From Sipunculus nudus (lineage: Eukaryota; Annelida; Sipuncula; Golfingiida; Sipunculidae), in NCBI GenBank assembly GCA_026874595.1, contig CM049308.1:46259327-46323326 (forward strand): a stretch of DNA of 64,000 nucleotides. The letters are read 5' to 3'. The first letter of the stretch is position 1. Every line of letters begins with the position of its first letter. This document shows positions 1 to 11,500 of the stretch, one piece after another. The notes below the pieces were generated by a model. That model was not told the DNA's origin, searched no databases, and saw nothing but the letters and a program-made list of their open reading frames with translations. The translations under genes and the position numbers were made by a program.

Positions 1-416
1 ACCAGCTTGACACGATAGATGTGCAAGTCAGGCCAAATCTCGCACCCTATCTCGTCAAACGAGAAAACACGAGATTTCACGGAAATGCTTATAACTCGAC
101 GAGTTTTACAGCTAGACAGGTCTAGTTTTCGGCATTTCATATCATTTGGCCAGCTTGACATGACAAACCTGAAAACGTCTCACTGCTTCTTGTCAAACGA
201 GATTAACGGGAATTCATGAAAAAATTTTGAACTTGGTCCCTTTTACACTAGAAAGATATGTAGCTGTTAAAGGTCAGCATGCATAAATAAACATATTATC
301 CGTTTCTGCTGCCCCCACAATGTTGCTCATTTATATTACTGTCTCTACATGCACTCTCTGTCTATCTGTCTCTATCATTTCCATTTCCGGCAAGCGCGTG
401 ACCTCTGGTCATCTTG
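1..416 (+). repeat. 3' end of a dispersed/tandem unit (same family as units A-D)
   Basis: This stretch matches the end of the units at 20,004-29,287. It starts with one and a half copies of the 148-bp repeat, including the TCTCGTCAAACGAGA palindrome. A common tail follows, running through the CTGCCCCCACAATGTTGCTC segment to the stem-loop at 399-411. No coding capacity is credible; the short open frames here recur as frame by-products in every copy. Confidence 0.8.
399..416 (+). other. Element 3' terminus: stem-loop plus TCTTG
   Basis: TGACC and GGTCA flank a TCT loop, then TCTTG, then T-rich (TTTG)n microsatellite. The same layout recurs eight more times in the window, with a covarying first base pair. 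It resembles the 3' end of Helentron-like elements (hairpin, then CTxG, then T). Confidence 0.55.
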
Positions 417-1387
417 TTTGTTTGTTTGTTTGTTTGTTTGTTTGTTTGTCACGACTCTCCAGGTCACATTTTTGCATCAATCAACTTGAAACTTACAGGC
501 TTGATTGATAAACCGATTTCTAGGTGCCCTATTGTTTTTGGTCAACATTGCTCCAAGGTCAAGGTTCAAGGTCACGACAAGTATGGTTAACGGTTTTTGC
601 ACTATAACTTTGCCATAAATAGGCGTATCCACTTCTGCAATAGCTAATTTTTTTCGTCATCACCTGGCCTTTCTTCTGACATGTAGCTTACTTAAATTTG
701 CCGTTACCATGGTTACATTTTTTTGGGCAAAAATCATGGAAAATGGAAATAACACGACCATTTTTTGTAACTTTGTCAATTTTTAAGCTACAGACGTCTG
801 GTTTTGGTCATTATGTACCTTATAGGCAGCTTGACATGATAAAACTAAAAGTCTCGCCAAATCTCGCACCATTTCTTGCCAAACGAGAGTTTCCGAGATT
901 TCATTAAATATGACCTACAGGCCGCATTTTTTTAACAGTGGCTTTGAAATTGATATATTTTCTGTCATTTATAAATATCTCGAAATCAATTTTTCATTTT
1001 TGGGAAATAGCCACCAGGGGGCGTGGTACATGAAAAACTGTAACATATCATTTTTCTGCAATATCTCAAAAAATATTAAACGTGACACCATTTTTTTTTG
1101 TGGTATCTGAAACTAGGAACATTGGCTTATTGCTCCGCACATGTAGCTTTGTACTGCCGTTACCATGGTTACCAAATTTTGGGGTAAAACGTGACAACTT
1201 GAAAATACGAAGTTTACCTGCTTCTATCTCTGTTGATATTTGCCATAGAAAGGTCTGGTTTTCGGCGTTAGACAGCATCCGTCTAGTTCTTAGTCATTCA
1301 ATCGCAAGTCTCGTCATATCTCGCACCGTTTCTCGTGAAACGAGAACACGTGACCATTCAAAGAAATGCCTATAATTCTGTCATTTT
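417..1387 (+). repeat. Diverged first copy of the 1,426-bp unit
   Basis: It aligns at an offset of exactly 1,426 bp for most of its length with the first perfect unit, for example the CCACCAGGGGGCG block at 1011 versus 2437. It carries many substitutions and small indels, such as one extra T near 720. It starts in (TTTG)n directly after the stem-loop at 399-416. Terminal divergence beside a homogeneous interior is typical of arrays kept uniform by unequal exchange. Confidence 0.8.
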
Positions 1388-1631
1388 TCACGCTACAGAC
1401 ACATGGTTTGCAGCGCTGGATAGCAGCTGACACTCGCAGTCACATTCAGGGGTCACATTGTTAGTCTCGTCAAATCTGGCGCCGTTTTTCGCCAAACCAC
1501 GAAGACACGTGCCGTCGCCGCAAGTGGCGGCAGGGTCCTTACGGTGGGCGGCCGGCGTGTGCAGCGGTCCGTGACGGCCTCTCCGGGCCCCATCTATTAT
1601 CATACATGTTGGAGGCACAGTCCATACTTTA

Positions 1632-1880
1632 TTGCTTGCCGGAAATCTTCGATTTCGGCAAGCATGTTCGTCAGTTGCGTATGTCTGTTTGTCTGTTTGT
1701 CTGTTTGTTTGTTTGTTGCTTGCCGGAAATCTTCGATTTCGGCAAGCATGTTCGTCAGTTGCGTATGTCTGTTTGTCTCTTTGTTTGTTGCTTGCCGGAA
1801 ATCTTCGATTTCCGCAAGCATATTGGTCAGTTGCGTATGTCTGTTTGTCTGTCTGTCTGTTTGTTTGTTTGTTTGTCACC
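1632..1880 (+). repeat. Nested triplet of hairpin + GTCT/GTTT microsatellite (first unit shown)
   Basis: Three direct sub-repeats start at 1632, 1716 and 1788. Each opens with a near-perfect palindrome: left arm TGCTTGCCGGAAATC, a TTC loop, and a right arm complementary except for one bulged G in copies 1 and 2. A conserved ATGTTCGTCAGTTGCGTATG spacer and a TGTCTGTTTG-type microsatellite follow. The triplet recurs in all eleven units. Single or double versions occur at 24,270, 26,955, 27,031, 31,039 and 32,321. Confidence 0.9.
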
Positions 1881-1982
1881 ACTCTCCTGGCCACAATTTT
1901 GCCACAATAACCTTGAAACTTACAGGGATGTTCGAAAACGTAATTTCTAGGTGCCCTATTGTTTTTGGTCAACATTGCTCCA

Positions 1983-2001
1983 AGGTCAAGGGTCAAGGTC
2001 A
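1983..2001 (+). promoter_or_regulatory. Clustered AGGTCA half-sites (nuclear-receptor-like), in every unit
   Basis: AGGTCA at 1983-1988, GGGTCA at 1990-1995 and AGGTCA at 1996-2001 form a direct repeat with one-base spacing, plus the extended half-site TCAAGGTCA at 1993-2001. This resembles RXR-type DR1 and ERR/FTZ-F1 sites. The cluster repeats at 1,426-bp steps and in the other families. Binding is untested and chance conservation as repeat sequence is possible. Confidence 0.3.
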
Positions 2002-2129
2002 CGACAGGTATGGTTAACGGTTTTTGCACTATAACTTCGCCATAAATAGGCTTATCCACTTCTGCAATAGCTCATTTTTTTCGTCATCACCTGGCCTTTC
2101 TTTTGACATGTAGCTTACTTAAATTTGCC

Positions 2130-2143
2130 GTTACCATGGTTAC
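2130..2143 (+). promoter_or_regulatory. X-box-like motif GTTACCATGGTTAC (first site per unit)
   Basis: It is one base away from the palindromic RFX/DAF-19 X-box consensus. It recurs in each tandem unit and in units A-E. Functional status is unknown. Confidence 0.3.
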
Positions 2144-2436
2144 ATTTTTTGGGCAAAAATCATGGAAATTGGAAATAACACGACCATTTTTTGTAACTTT
2201 GTCAATTTTTAAGCTACAGACGTCTGGTTTTGGTCATTATGTACCTTATGGGCAGCTTGACAGGATAAAACTGAAAGTCTCGCCAAATCTCGCACCATTT
2301 CTCGTCAAACGAGAGTCTTCGAGATTTCATTAAATATGACCTACAGGTTGCATTTTTTTAACAATGGCTTTGAAATTGATATATTTTGTGTTATTTATAA
2401 ATATCTCGAAATCAGTTTTCCATTTTTTGGAAATAG

Positions 2437-2449
2437 CCACCAGGGGGCG
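2437..2449 (+). promoter_or_regulatory. CTCF-core-like block CCACCAGGGGGCG, one per unit
   Basis: It matches the core of the bilaterian CTCF consensus. It occurs in the same orientation at 1011 and then at 2437 plus multiples of 1,426 up to 16,697, twelve sites in all. It lies in a longer block (ATATCTCGAAA, a T/C-rich tract, then AAATAGCCACC) shared with other families in the window. Occupancy is an inference only. Confidence 0.35.
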
Positions 2450-2584
2450 TGGTACATGAAACACTGTAACATGTCATTTTTCTGCAATATCTCAAAAAAT
2501 ATTAAACGTGACACCATTTTTTTTGGTCGTATCTGAAACTAGGAACATTGGCTTATCTCTTCGCACATGTTGCTTTGTGCTGCC

Positions 2585-2598
2585 GTTACCATGGTTAC
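2585..2598 (+). promoter_or_regulatory. X-box-like motif GTTACCATGGTTAC (second site per unit)
   Basis: Second near-palindromic RFX-like site, 455 bp after the first, in every 1,426-bp unit. Confidence 0.3.
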
Positions 2599-5500
2599 CA
2601 AATTTTGGGGTAAAACTTGACAATCTGAAAATTCGGAGTTTTCCAGATTCTATCTCTGTTGATATTTGCGATAGAAAGGTCTGGTTTTTGGCGTTAGACA
2701 GCATCCCTCTAGTTCTAAGCCGTTCAATCGCAAGTCTCGTCATATCTCGCACCGTTTCTCGTGAAACGAGAACACGTGACCATTCAAAGAAATGCCTATA
2801 ATTCTGTCATTTTTCACGCTACAGACACATGGTTTGCAGCGCTGGATAGCGGCTGACACTCGCAGTCACATTCAGGGGTCACATTGTTAGTCTCGTCAAA
2901 TCTCGCGCCGTTTTTCGCCAAACCACGAAGACACGTGCCGTCGCCGCAAGTGGCGGCAGGGTCCTTACGGTGGGCGGCCGGCGTGTGCAGCGGTCCGTGA
3001 CGGCCTCTCCGGGCCCCATCTATTATCATACATGTTGGAGGCACAGTCCATACTTTATTGCTTGCCGGAAATCTTCGATTTCGGCAAGCATGTTCGTCAG
3101 TTGCGTATGTCTGTTTGTCTGTTTGTCTGTTTGTTTGTTTGTTGCTTGCCGGAAATCTTCGATTTCGGCAAGCATGTTCGTCAGTTGCGTATGTCTGTTT
3201 GTCTCTTTGTTTGTTGCTTGCCGGAAATCTTCGATTTCCGCAAGCATATTGGTCAGTTGCGTATGTCTGTTTGTCTGTCTGTCTGTTTGTTTGTTTGTTT
3301 GTCACCACTCTCCTGGCCACAATTTTGCCACAATAACCTTGAAACTTACAGGGATGTTCGAAAACGTAATTTCTAGGTGCCCTATTGTTTTTGGTCAACA
3401 TTGCTCCAAGGTCAAGGGTCAAGGTCACGACAGGTATGGTTAACGGTTTTTGCACTATAACTTCGCCATAAATAGGCTTATCCACTTCTGCAATAGCTCA
3501 TTTTTTTCGTCATCACCTGGCCTTTCTTTTGACATGTAGCTTACTTAAATTTGCCGTTACCATGGTTACATTTTTTGGGCAAAAATCATGGAAATTGGAA
3601 ATAACACGACCATTTTTTGTAACTTTGTCAATTTTTAAGCTACAGACGTCTGGTTTTGGTCATTATGTACCTTATGGGCAGCTTGACAGGATAAAACTGA
3701 AAGTCTCGCCAAATCTCGCACCATTTCTCGTCAAACGAGAGTCTTCGAGATTTCATTAAATATGACCTACAGGTTGCATTTTTTTAACAATGGCTTTGAA
3801 ATTGATATATTTTGTGTTATTTATAAATATCTCGAAATCAGTTTTCCATTTTTTGGAAATAGCCACCAGGGGGCGTGGTACATGAAACACTGTAACATGT
3901 CATTTTTCTGCAATATCTCAAAAAATATTAAACGTGACACCATTTTTTTTGGTCGTATCTGAAACTAGGAACATTGGCTTATCTCTTCGCACATGTTGCT
4001 TTGTGCTGCCGTTACCATGGTTACCAAATTTTGGGGTAAAACTTGACAATCTGAAAATTCGGAGTTTTCCAGATTCTATCTCTGTTGATATTTGCGATAG
4101 AAAGGTCTGGTTTTTGGCGTTAGACAGCATCCCTCTAGTTCTAAGCCGTTCAATCGCAAGTCTCGTCATATCTCGCACCGTTTCTCGTGAAACGAGAACA
4201 CGTGACCATTCAAAGAAATGCCTATAATTCTGTCATTTTTCACGCTACAGACACATGGTTTGCAGCGCTGGATAGCGGCTGACACTCGCAGTCACATTCA
4301 GGGGTCACATTGTTAGTCTCGTCAAATCTCGCGCCGTTTTTCGCCAAACCACGAAGACACGTGCCGTCGCCGCAAGTGGCGGCAGGGTCCTTACGGTGGG
4401 CGGCCGGCGTGTGCAGCGGTCCGTGACGGCCTCTCCGGGCCCCATCTATTATCATACATGTTGGAGGCACAGTCCATACTTTATTGCTTGCCGGAAATCT
4501 TCGATTTCGGCAAGCATGTTCGTCAGTTGCGTATGTCTGTTTGTCTGTTTGTCTGTTTGTTTGTTTGTTGCTTGCCGGAAATCTTCGATTTCGGCAAGCA
4601 TGTTCGTCAGTTGCGTATGTCTGTTTGTCTCTTTGTTTGTTGCTTGCCGGAAATCTTCGATTTCCGCAAGCATATTGGTCAGTTGCGTATGTCTGTTTGT
4701 CTGTCTGTCTGTTTGTTTGTTTGTTTGTCACCACTCTCCTGGCCACAATTTTGCCACAATAACCTTGAAACTTACAGGGATGTTCGAAAACGTAATTTCT
4801 AGGTGCCCTATTGTTTTTGGTCAACATTGCTCCAAGGTCAAGGGTCAAGGTCACGACAGGTATGGTTAACGGTTTTTGCACTATAACTTCGCCATAAATA
4901 GGCTTATCCACTTCTGCAATAGCTCATTTTTTTCGTCATCACCTGGCCTTTCTTTTGACATGTAGCTTACTTAAATTTGCCGTTACCATGGTTACATTTT
5001 TTGGGCAAAAATCATGGAAATTGGAAATAACACGACCATTTTTTGTAACTTTGTCAATTTTTAAGCTACAGACGTCTGGTTTTGGTCATTATGTACCTTA
5101 TGGGCAGCTTGACAGGATAAAACTGAAAGTCTCGCCAAATCTCGCACCATTTCTCGTCAAACGAGAGTCTTCGAGATTTCATTAAATATGACCTACAGGT
5201 TGCATTTTTTTAACAATGGCTTTGAAATTGATATATTTTGTGTTATTTATAAATATCTCGAAATCAGTTTTCCATTTTTTGGAAATAGCCACCAGGGGGC
5301 GTGGTACATGAAACACTGTAACATGTCATTTTTCTGCAATATCTCAAAAAATATTAAACGTGACACCATTTTTTTTGGTCGTATCTGAAACTAGGAACAT
5401 TGGCTTATCTCTTCGCACATGTTGCTTTGTGCTGCCGTTACCATGGTTACCAAATTTTGGGGTAAAACTTGACAATCTGAAAATTCGGAGTTTTCCAGAT

Positions 5501-8500
5501 TCTATCTCTGTTGATATTTGCGATAGAAAGGTCTGGTTTTTGGCGTTAGACAGCATCCCTCTAGTTCTAAGCCGTTCAATCGCAAGTCTCGTCATATCTC
5601 GCACCGTTTCTCGTGAAACGAGAACACGTGACCATTCAAAGAAATGCCTATAATTCTGTCATTTTTCACGCTACAGACACATGGTTTGCAGCGCTGGATA
5701 GCGGCTGACACTCGCAGTCACATTCAGGGGTCACATTGTTAGTCTCGTCAAATCTCGCGCCGTTTTTCGCCAAACCACGAAGACACGTGCCGTCGCCGCA
5801 AGTGGCGGCAGGGTCCTTACGGTGGGCGGCCGGCGTGTGCAGCGGTCCGTGACGGCCTCTCCGGGCCCCATCTATTATCATACATGTTGGAGGCACAGTC
5901 CATACTTTATTGCTTGCCGGAAATCTTCGATTTCGGCAAGCATGTTCGTCAGTTGCGTATGTCTGTTTGTCTGTTTGTCTGTTTGTTTGTTTGTTGCTTG
6001 CCGGAAATCTTCGATTTCGGCAAGCATGTTCGTCAGTTGCGTATGTCTGTTTGTCTCTTTGTTTGTTGCTTGCCGGAAATCTTCGATTTCCGCAAGCATA
6101 TTGGTCAGTTGCGTATGTCTGTTTGTCTGTCTGTCTGTTTGTTTGTTTGTTTGTCACCACTCTCCTGGCCACAATTTTGCCACAATAACCTTGAAACTTA
6201 CAGGGATGTTCGAAAACGTAATTTCTAGGTGCCCTATTGTTTTTGGTCAACATTGCTCCAAGGTCAAGGGTCAAGGTCACGACAGGTATGGTTAACGGTT
6301 TTTGCACTATAACTTCGCCATAAATAGGCTTATCCACTTCTGCAATAGCTCATTTTTTTCGTCATCACCTGGCCTTTCTTTTGACATGTAGCTTACTTAA
6401 ATTTGCCGTTACCATGGTTACATTTTTTGGGCAAAAATCATGGAAATTGGAAATAACACGACCATTTTTTGTAACTTTGTCAATTTTTAAGCTACAGACG
6501 TCTGGTTTTGGTCATTATGTACCTTATGGGCAGCTTGACAGGATAAAACTGAAAGTCTCGCCAAATCTCGCACCATTTCTCGTCAAACGAGAGTCTTCGA
6601 GATTTCATTAAATATGACCTACAGGTTGCATTTTTTTAACAATGGCTTTGAAATTGATATATTTTGTGTTATTTATAAATATCTCGAAATCAGTTTTCCA
6701 TTTTTTGGAAATAGCCACCAGGGGGCGTGGTACATGAAACACTGTAACATGTCATTTTTCTGCAATATCTCAAAAAATATTAAACGTGACACCATTTTTT
6801 TTGGTCGTATCTGAAACTAGGAACATTGGCTTATCTCTTCGCACATGTTGCTTTGTGCTGCCGTTACCATGGTTACCAAATTTTGGGGTAAAACTTGACA
6901 ATCTGAAAATTCGGAGTTTTCCAGATTCTATCTCTGTTGATATTTGCGATAGAAAGGTCTGGTTTTTGGCGTTAGACAGCATCCCTCTAGTTCTAAGCCG
7001 TTCAATCGCAAGTCTCGTCATATCTCGCACCGTTTCTCGTGAAACGAGAACACGTGACCATTCAAAGAAATGCCTATAATTCTGTCATTTTTCACGCTAC
7101 AGACACATGGTTTGCAGCGCTGGATAGCGGCTGACACTCGCAGTCACATTCAGGGGTCACATTGTTAGTCTCGTCAAATCTCGCGCCGTTTTTCGCCAAA
7201 CCACGAAGACACGTGCCGTCGCCGCAAGTGGCGGCAGGGTCCTTACGGTGGGCGGCCGGCGTGTGCAGCGGTCCGTGACGGCCTCTCCGGGCCCCATCTA
7301 TTATCATACATGTTGGAGGCACAGTCCATACTTTATTGCTTGCCGGAAATCTTCGATTTCGGCAAGCATGTTCGTCAGTTGCGTATGTCTGTTTGTCTGT
7401 TTGTCTGTTTGTTTGTTTGTTGCTTGCCGGAAATCTTCGATTTCGGCAAGCATGTTCGTCAGTTGCGTATGTCTGTTTGTCTCTTTGTTTGTTGCTTGCC
7501 GGAAATCTTCGATTTCCGCAAGCATATTGGTCAGTTGCGTATGTCTGTTTGTCTGTCTGTCTGTTTGTTTGTTTGTTTGTCACCACTCTCCTGGCCACAA
7601 TTTTGCCACAATAACCTTGAAACTTACAGGGATGTTCGAAAACGTAATTTCTAGGTGCCCTATTGTTTTTGGTCAACATTGCTCCAAGGTCAAGGGTCAA
7701 GGTCACGACAGGTATGGTTAACGGTTTTTGCACTATAACTTCGCCATAAATAGGCTTATCCACTTCTGCAATAGCTCATTTTTTTCGTCATCACCTGGCC
7801 TTTCTTTTGACATGTAGCTTACTTAAATTTGCCGTTACCATGGTTACATTTTTTGGGCAAAAATCATGGAAATTGGAAATAACACGACCATTTTTTGTAA
7901 CTTTGTCAATTTTTAAGCTACAGACGTCTGGTTTTGGTCATTATGTACCTTATGGGCAGCTTGACAGGATAAAACTGAAAGTCTCGCCAAATCTCGCACC
8001 ATTTCTCGTCAAACGAGAGTCTTCGAGATTTCATTAAATATGACCTACAGGTTGCATTTTTTTAACAATGGCTTTGAAATTGATATATTTTGTGTTATTT
8101 ATAAATATCTCGAAATCAGTTTTCCATTTTTTGGAAATAGCCACCAGGGGGCGTGGTACATGAAACACTGTAACATGTCATTTTTCTGCAATATCTCAAA
8201 AAATATTAAACGTGACACCATTTTTTTTGGTCGTATCTGAAACTAGGAACATTGGCTTATCTCTTCGCACATGTTGCTTTGTGCTGCCGTTACCATGGTT
8301 ACCAAATTTTGGGGTAAAACTTGACAATCTGAAAATTCGGAGTTTTCCAGATTCTATCTCTGTTGATATTTGCGATAGAAAGGTCTGGTTTTTGGCGTTA
8401 GACAGCATCCCTCTAGTTCTAAGCCGTTCAATCGCAAGTCTCGTCATATCTCGCACCGTTTCTCGTGAAACGAGAACACGTGACCATTCAAAGAAATGCC

Positions 8501-11500
8501 TATAATTCTGTCATTTTTCACGCTACAGACACATGGTTTGCAGCGCTGGATAGCGGCTGACACTCGCAGTCACATTCAGGGGTCACATTGTTAGTCTCGT
8601 CAAATCTCGCGCCGTTTTTCGCCAAACCACGAAGACACGTGCCGTCGCCGCAAGTGGCGGCAGGGTCCTTACGGTGGGCGGCCGGCGTGTGCAGCGGTCC
8701 GTGACGGCCTCTCCGGGCCCCATCTATTATCATACATGTTGGAGGCACAGTCCATACTTTATTGCTTGCCGGAAATCTTCGATTTCGGCAAGCATGTTCG
8801 TCAGTTGCGTATGTCTGTTTGTCTGTTTGTCTGTTTGTTTGTTTGTTGCTTGCCGGAAATCTTCGATTTCGGCAAGCATGTTCGTCAGTTGCGTATGTCT
8901 GTTTGTCTCTTTGTTTGTTGCTTGCCGGAAATCTTCGATTTCCGCAAGCATATTGGTCAGTTGCGTATGTCTGTTTGTCTGTCTGTCTGTTTGTTTGTTT
9001 GTTTGTCACCACTCTCCTGGCCACAATTTTGCCACAATAACCTTGAAACTTACAGGGATGTTCGAAAACGTAATTTCTAGGTGCCCTATTGTTTTTGGTC
9101 AACATTGCTCCAAGGTCAAGGGTCAAGGTCACGACAGGTATGGTTAACGGTTTTTGCACTATAACTTCGCCATAAATAGGCTTATCCACTTCTGCAATAG
9201 CTCATTTTTTTCGTCATCACCTGGCCTTTCTTTTGACATGTAGCTTACTTAAATTTGCCGTTACCATGGTTACATTTTTTGGGCAAAAATCATGGAAATT
9301 GGAAATAACACGACCATTTTTTGTAACTTTGTCAATTTTTAAGCTACAGACGTCTGGTTTTGGTCATTATGTACCTTATGGGCAGCTTGACAGGATAAAA
9401 CTGAAAGTCTCGCCAAATCTCGCACCATTTCTCGTCAAACGAGAGTCTTCGAGATTTCATTAAATATGACCTACAGGTTGCATTTTTTTAACAATGGCTT
9501 TGAAATTGATATATTTTGTGTTATTTATAAATATCTCGAAATCAGTTTTCCATTTTTTGGAAATAGCCACCAGGGGGCGTGGTACATGAAACACTGTAAC
9601 ATGTCATTTTTCTGCAATATCTCAAAAAATATTAAACGTGACACCATTTTTTTTGGTCGTATCTGAAACTAGGAACATTGGCTTATCTCTTCGCACATGT
9701 TGCTTTGTGCTGCCGTTACCATGGTTACCAAATTTTGGGGTAAAACTTGACAATCTGAAAATTCGGAGTTTTCCAGATTCTATCTCTGTTGATATTTGCG
9801 ATAGAAAGGTCTGGTTTTTGGCGTTAGACAGCATCCCTCTAGTTCTAAGCCGTTCAATCGCAAGTCTCGTCATATCTCGCACCGTTTCTCGTGAAACGAG
9901 AACACGTGACCATTCAAAGAAATGCCTATAATTCTGTCATTTTTCACGCTACAGACACATGGTTTGCAGCGCTGGATAGCGGCTGACACTCGCAGTCACA
10001 TTCAGGGGTCACATTGTTAGTCTCGTCAAATCTCGCGCCGTTTTTCGCCAAACCACGAAGACACGTGCCGTCGCCGCAAGTGGCGGCAGGGTCCTTACGG
10101 TGGGCGGCCGGCGTGTGCAGCGGTCCGTGACGGCCTCTCCGGGCCCCATCTATTATCATACATGTTGGAGGCACAGTCCATACTTTATTGCTTGCCGGAA
10201 ATCTTCGATTTCGGCAAGCATGTTCGTCAGTTGCGTATGTCTGTTTGTCTGTTTGTCTGTTTGTTTGTTTGTTGCTTGCCGGAAATCTTCGATTTCGGCA
10301 AGCATGTTCGTCAGTTGCGTATGTCTGTTTGTCTCTTTGTTTGTTGCTTGCCGGAAATCTTCGATTTCCGCAAGCATATTGGTCAGTTGCGTATGTCTGT
10401 TTGTCTGTCTGTCTGTTTGTTTGTTTGTTTGTCACCACTCTCCTGGCCACAATTTTGCCACAATAACCTTGAAACTTACAGGGATGTTCGAAAACGTAAT
10501 TTCTAGGTGCCCTATTGTTTTTGGTCAACATTGCTCCAAGGTCAAGGGTCAAGGTCACGACAGGTATGGTTAACGGTTTTTGCACTATAACTTCGCCATA
10601 AATAGGCTTATCCACTTCTGCAATAGCTCATTTTTTTCGTCATCACCTGGCCTTTCTTTTGACATGTAGCTTACTTAAATTTGCCGTTACCATGGTTACA
10701 TTTTTTGGGCAAAAATCATGGAAATTGGAAATAACACGACCATTTTTTGTAACTTTGTCAATTTTTAAGCTACAGACGTCTGGTTTTGGTCATTATGTAC
10801 CTTATGGGCAGCTTGACAGGATAAAACTGAAAGTCTCGCCAAATCTCGCACCATTTCTCGTCAAACGAGAGTCTTCGAGATTTCATTAAATATGACCTAC
10901 AGGTTGCATTTTTTTAACAATGGCTTTGAAATTGATATATTTTGTGTTATTTATAAATATCTCGAAATCAGTTTTCCATTTTTTGGAAATAGCCACCAGG
11001 GGGCGTGGTACATGAAACACTGTAACATGTCATTTTTCTGCAATATCTCAAAAAATATTAAACGTGACACCATTTTTTTTGGTCGTATCTGAAACTAGGA
11101 ACATTGGCTTATCTCTTCGCACATGTTGCTTTGTGCTGCCGTTACCATGGTTACCAAATTTTGGGGTAAAACTTGACAATCTGAAAATTCGGAGTTTTCC
11201 AGATTCTATCTCTGTTGATATTTGCGATAGAAAGGTCTGGTTTTTGGCGTTAGACAGCATCCCTCTAGTTCTAAGCCGTTCAATCGCAAGTCTCGTCATA
11301 TCTCGCACCGTTTCTCGTGAAACGAGAACACGTGACCATTCAAAGAAATGCCTATAATTCTGTCATTTTTCACGCTACAGACACATGGTTTGCAGCGCTG
11401 GATAGCGGCTGACACTCGCAGTCACATTCAGGGGTCACATTGTTAGTCTCGTCAAATCTCGCGCCGTTTTTCGCCAAACCACGAAGACACGTGCCGTCGC

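Noticed and set aside
1388-2059. 223-codon minus-strand and 157-codon plus-strand open frames repeated in every array unit
   Set aside because: They overlap on opposite strands, consist largely of QTNRQTDKQT or VCLFVCLSVC from a microsatellite, and stay open because the nested repeats are multiples of three. No recognisable domain.
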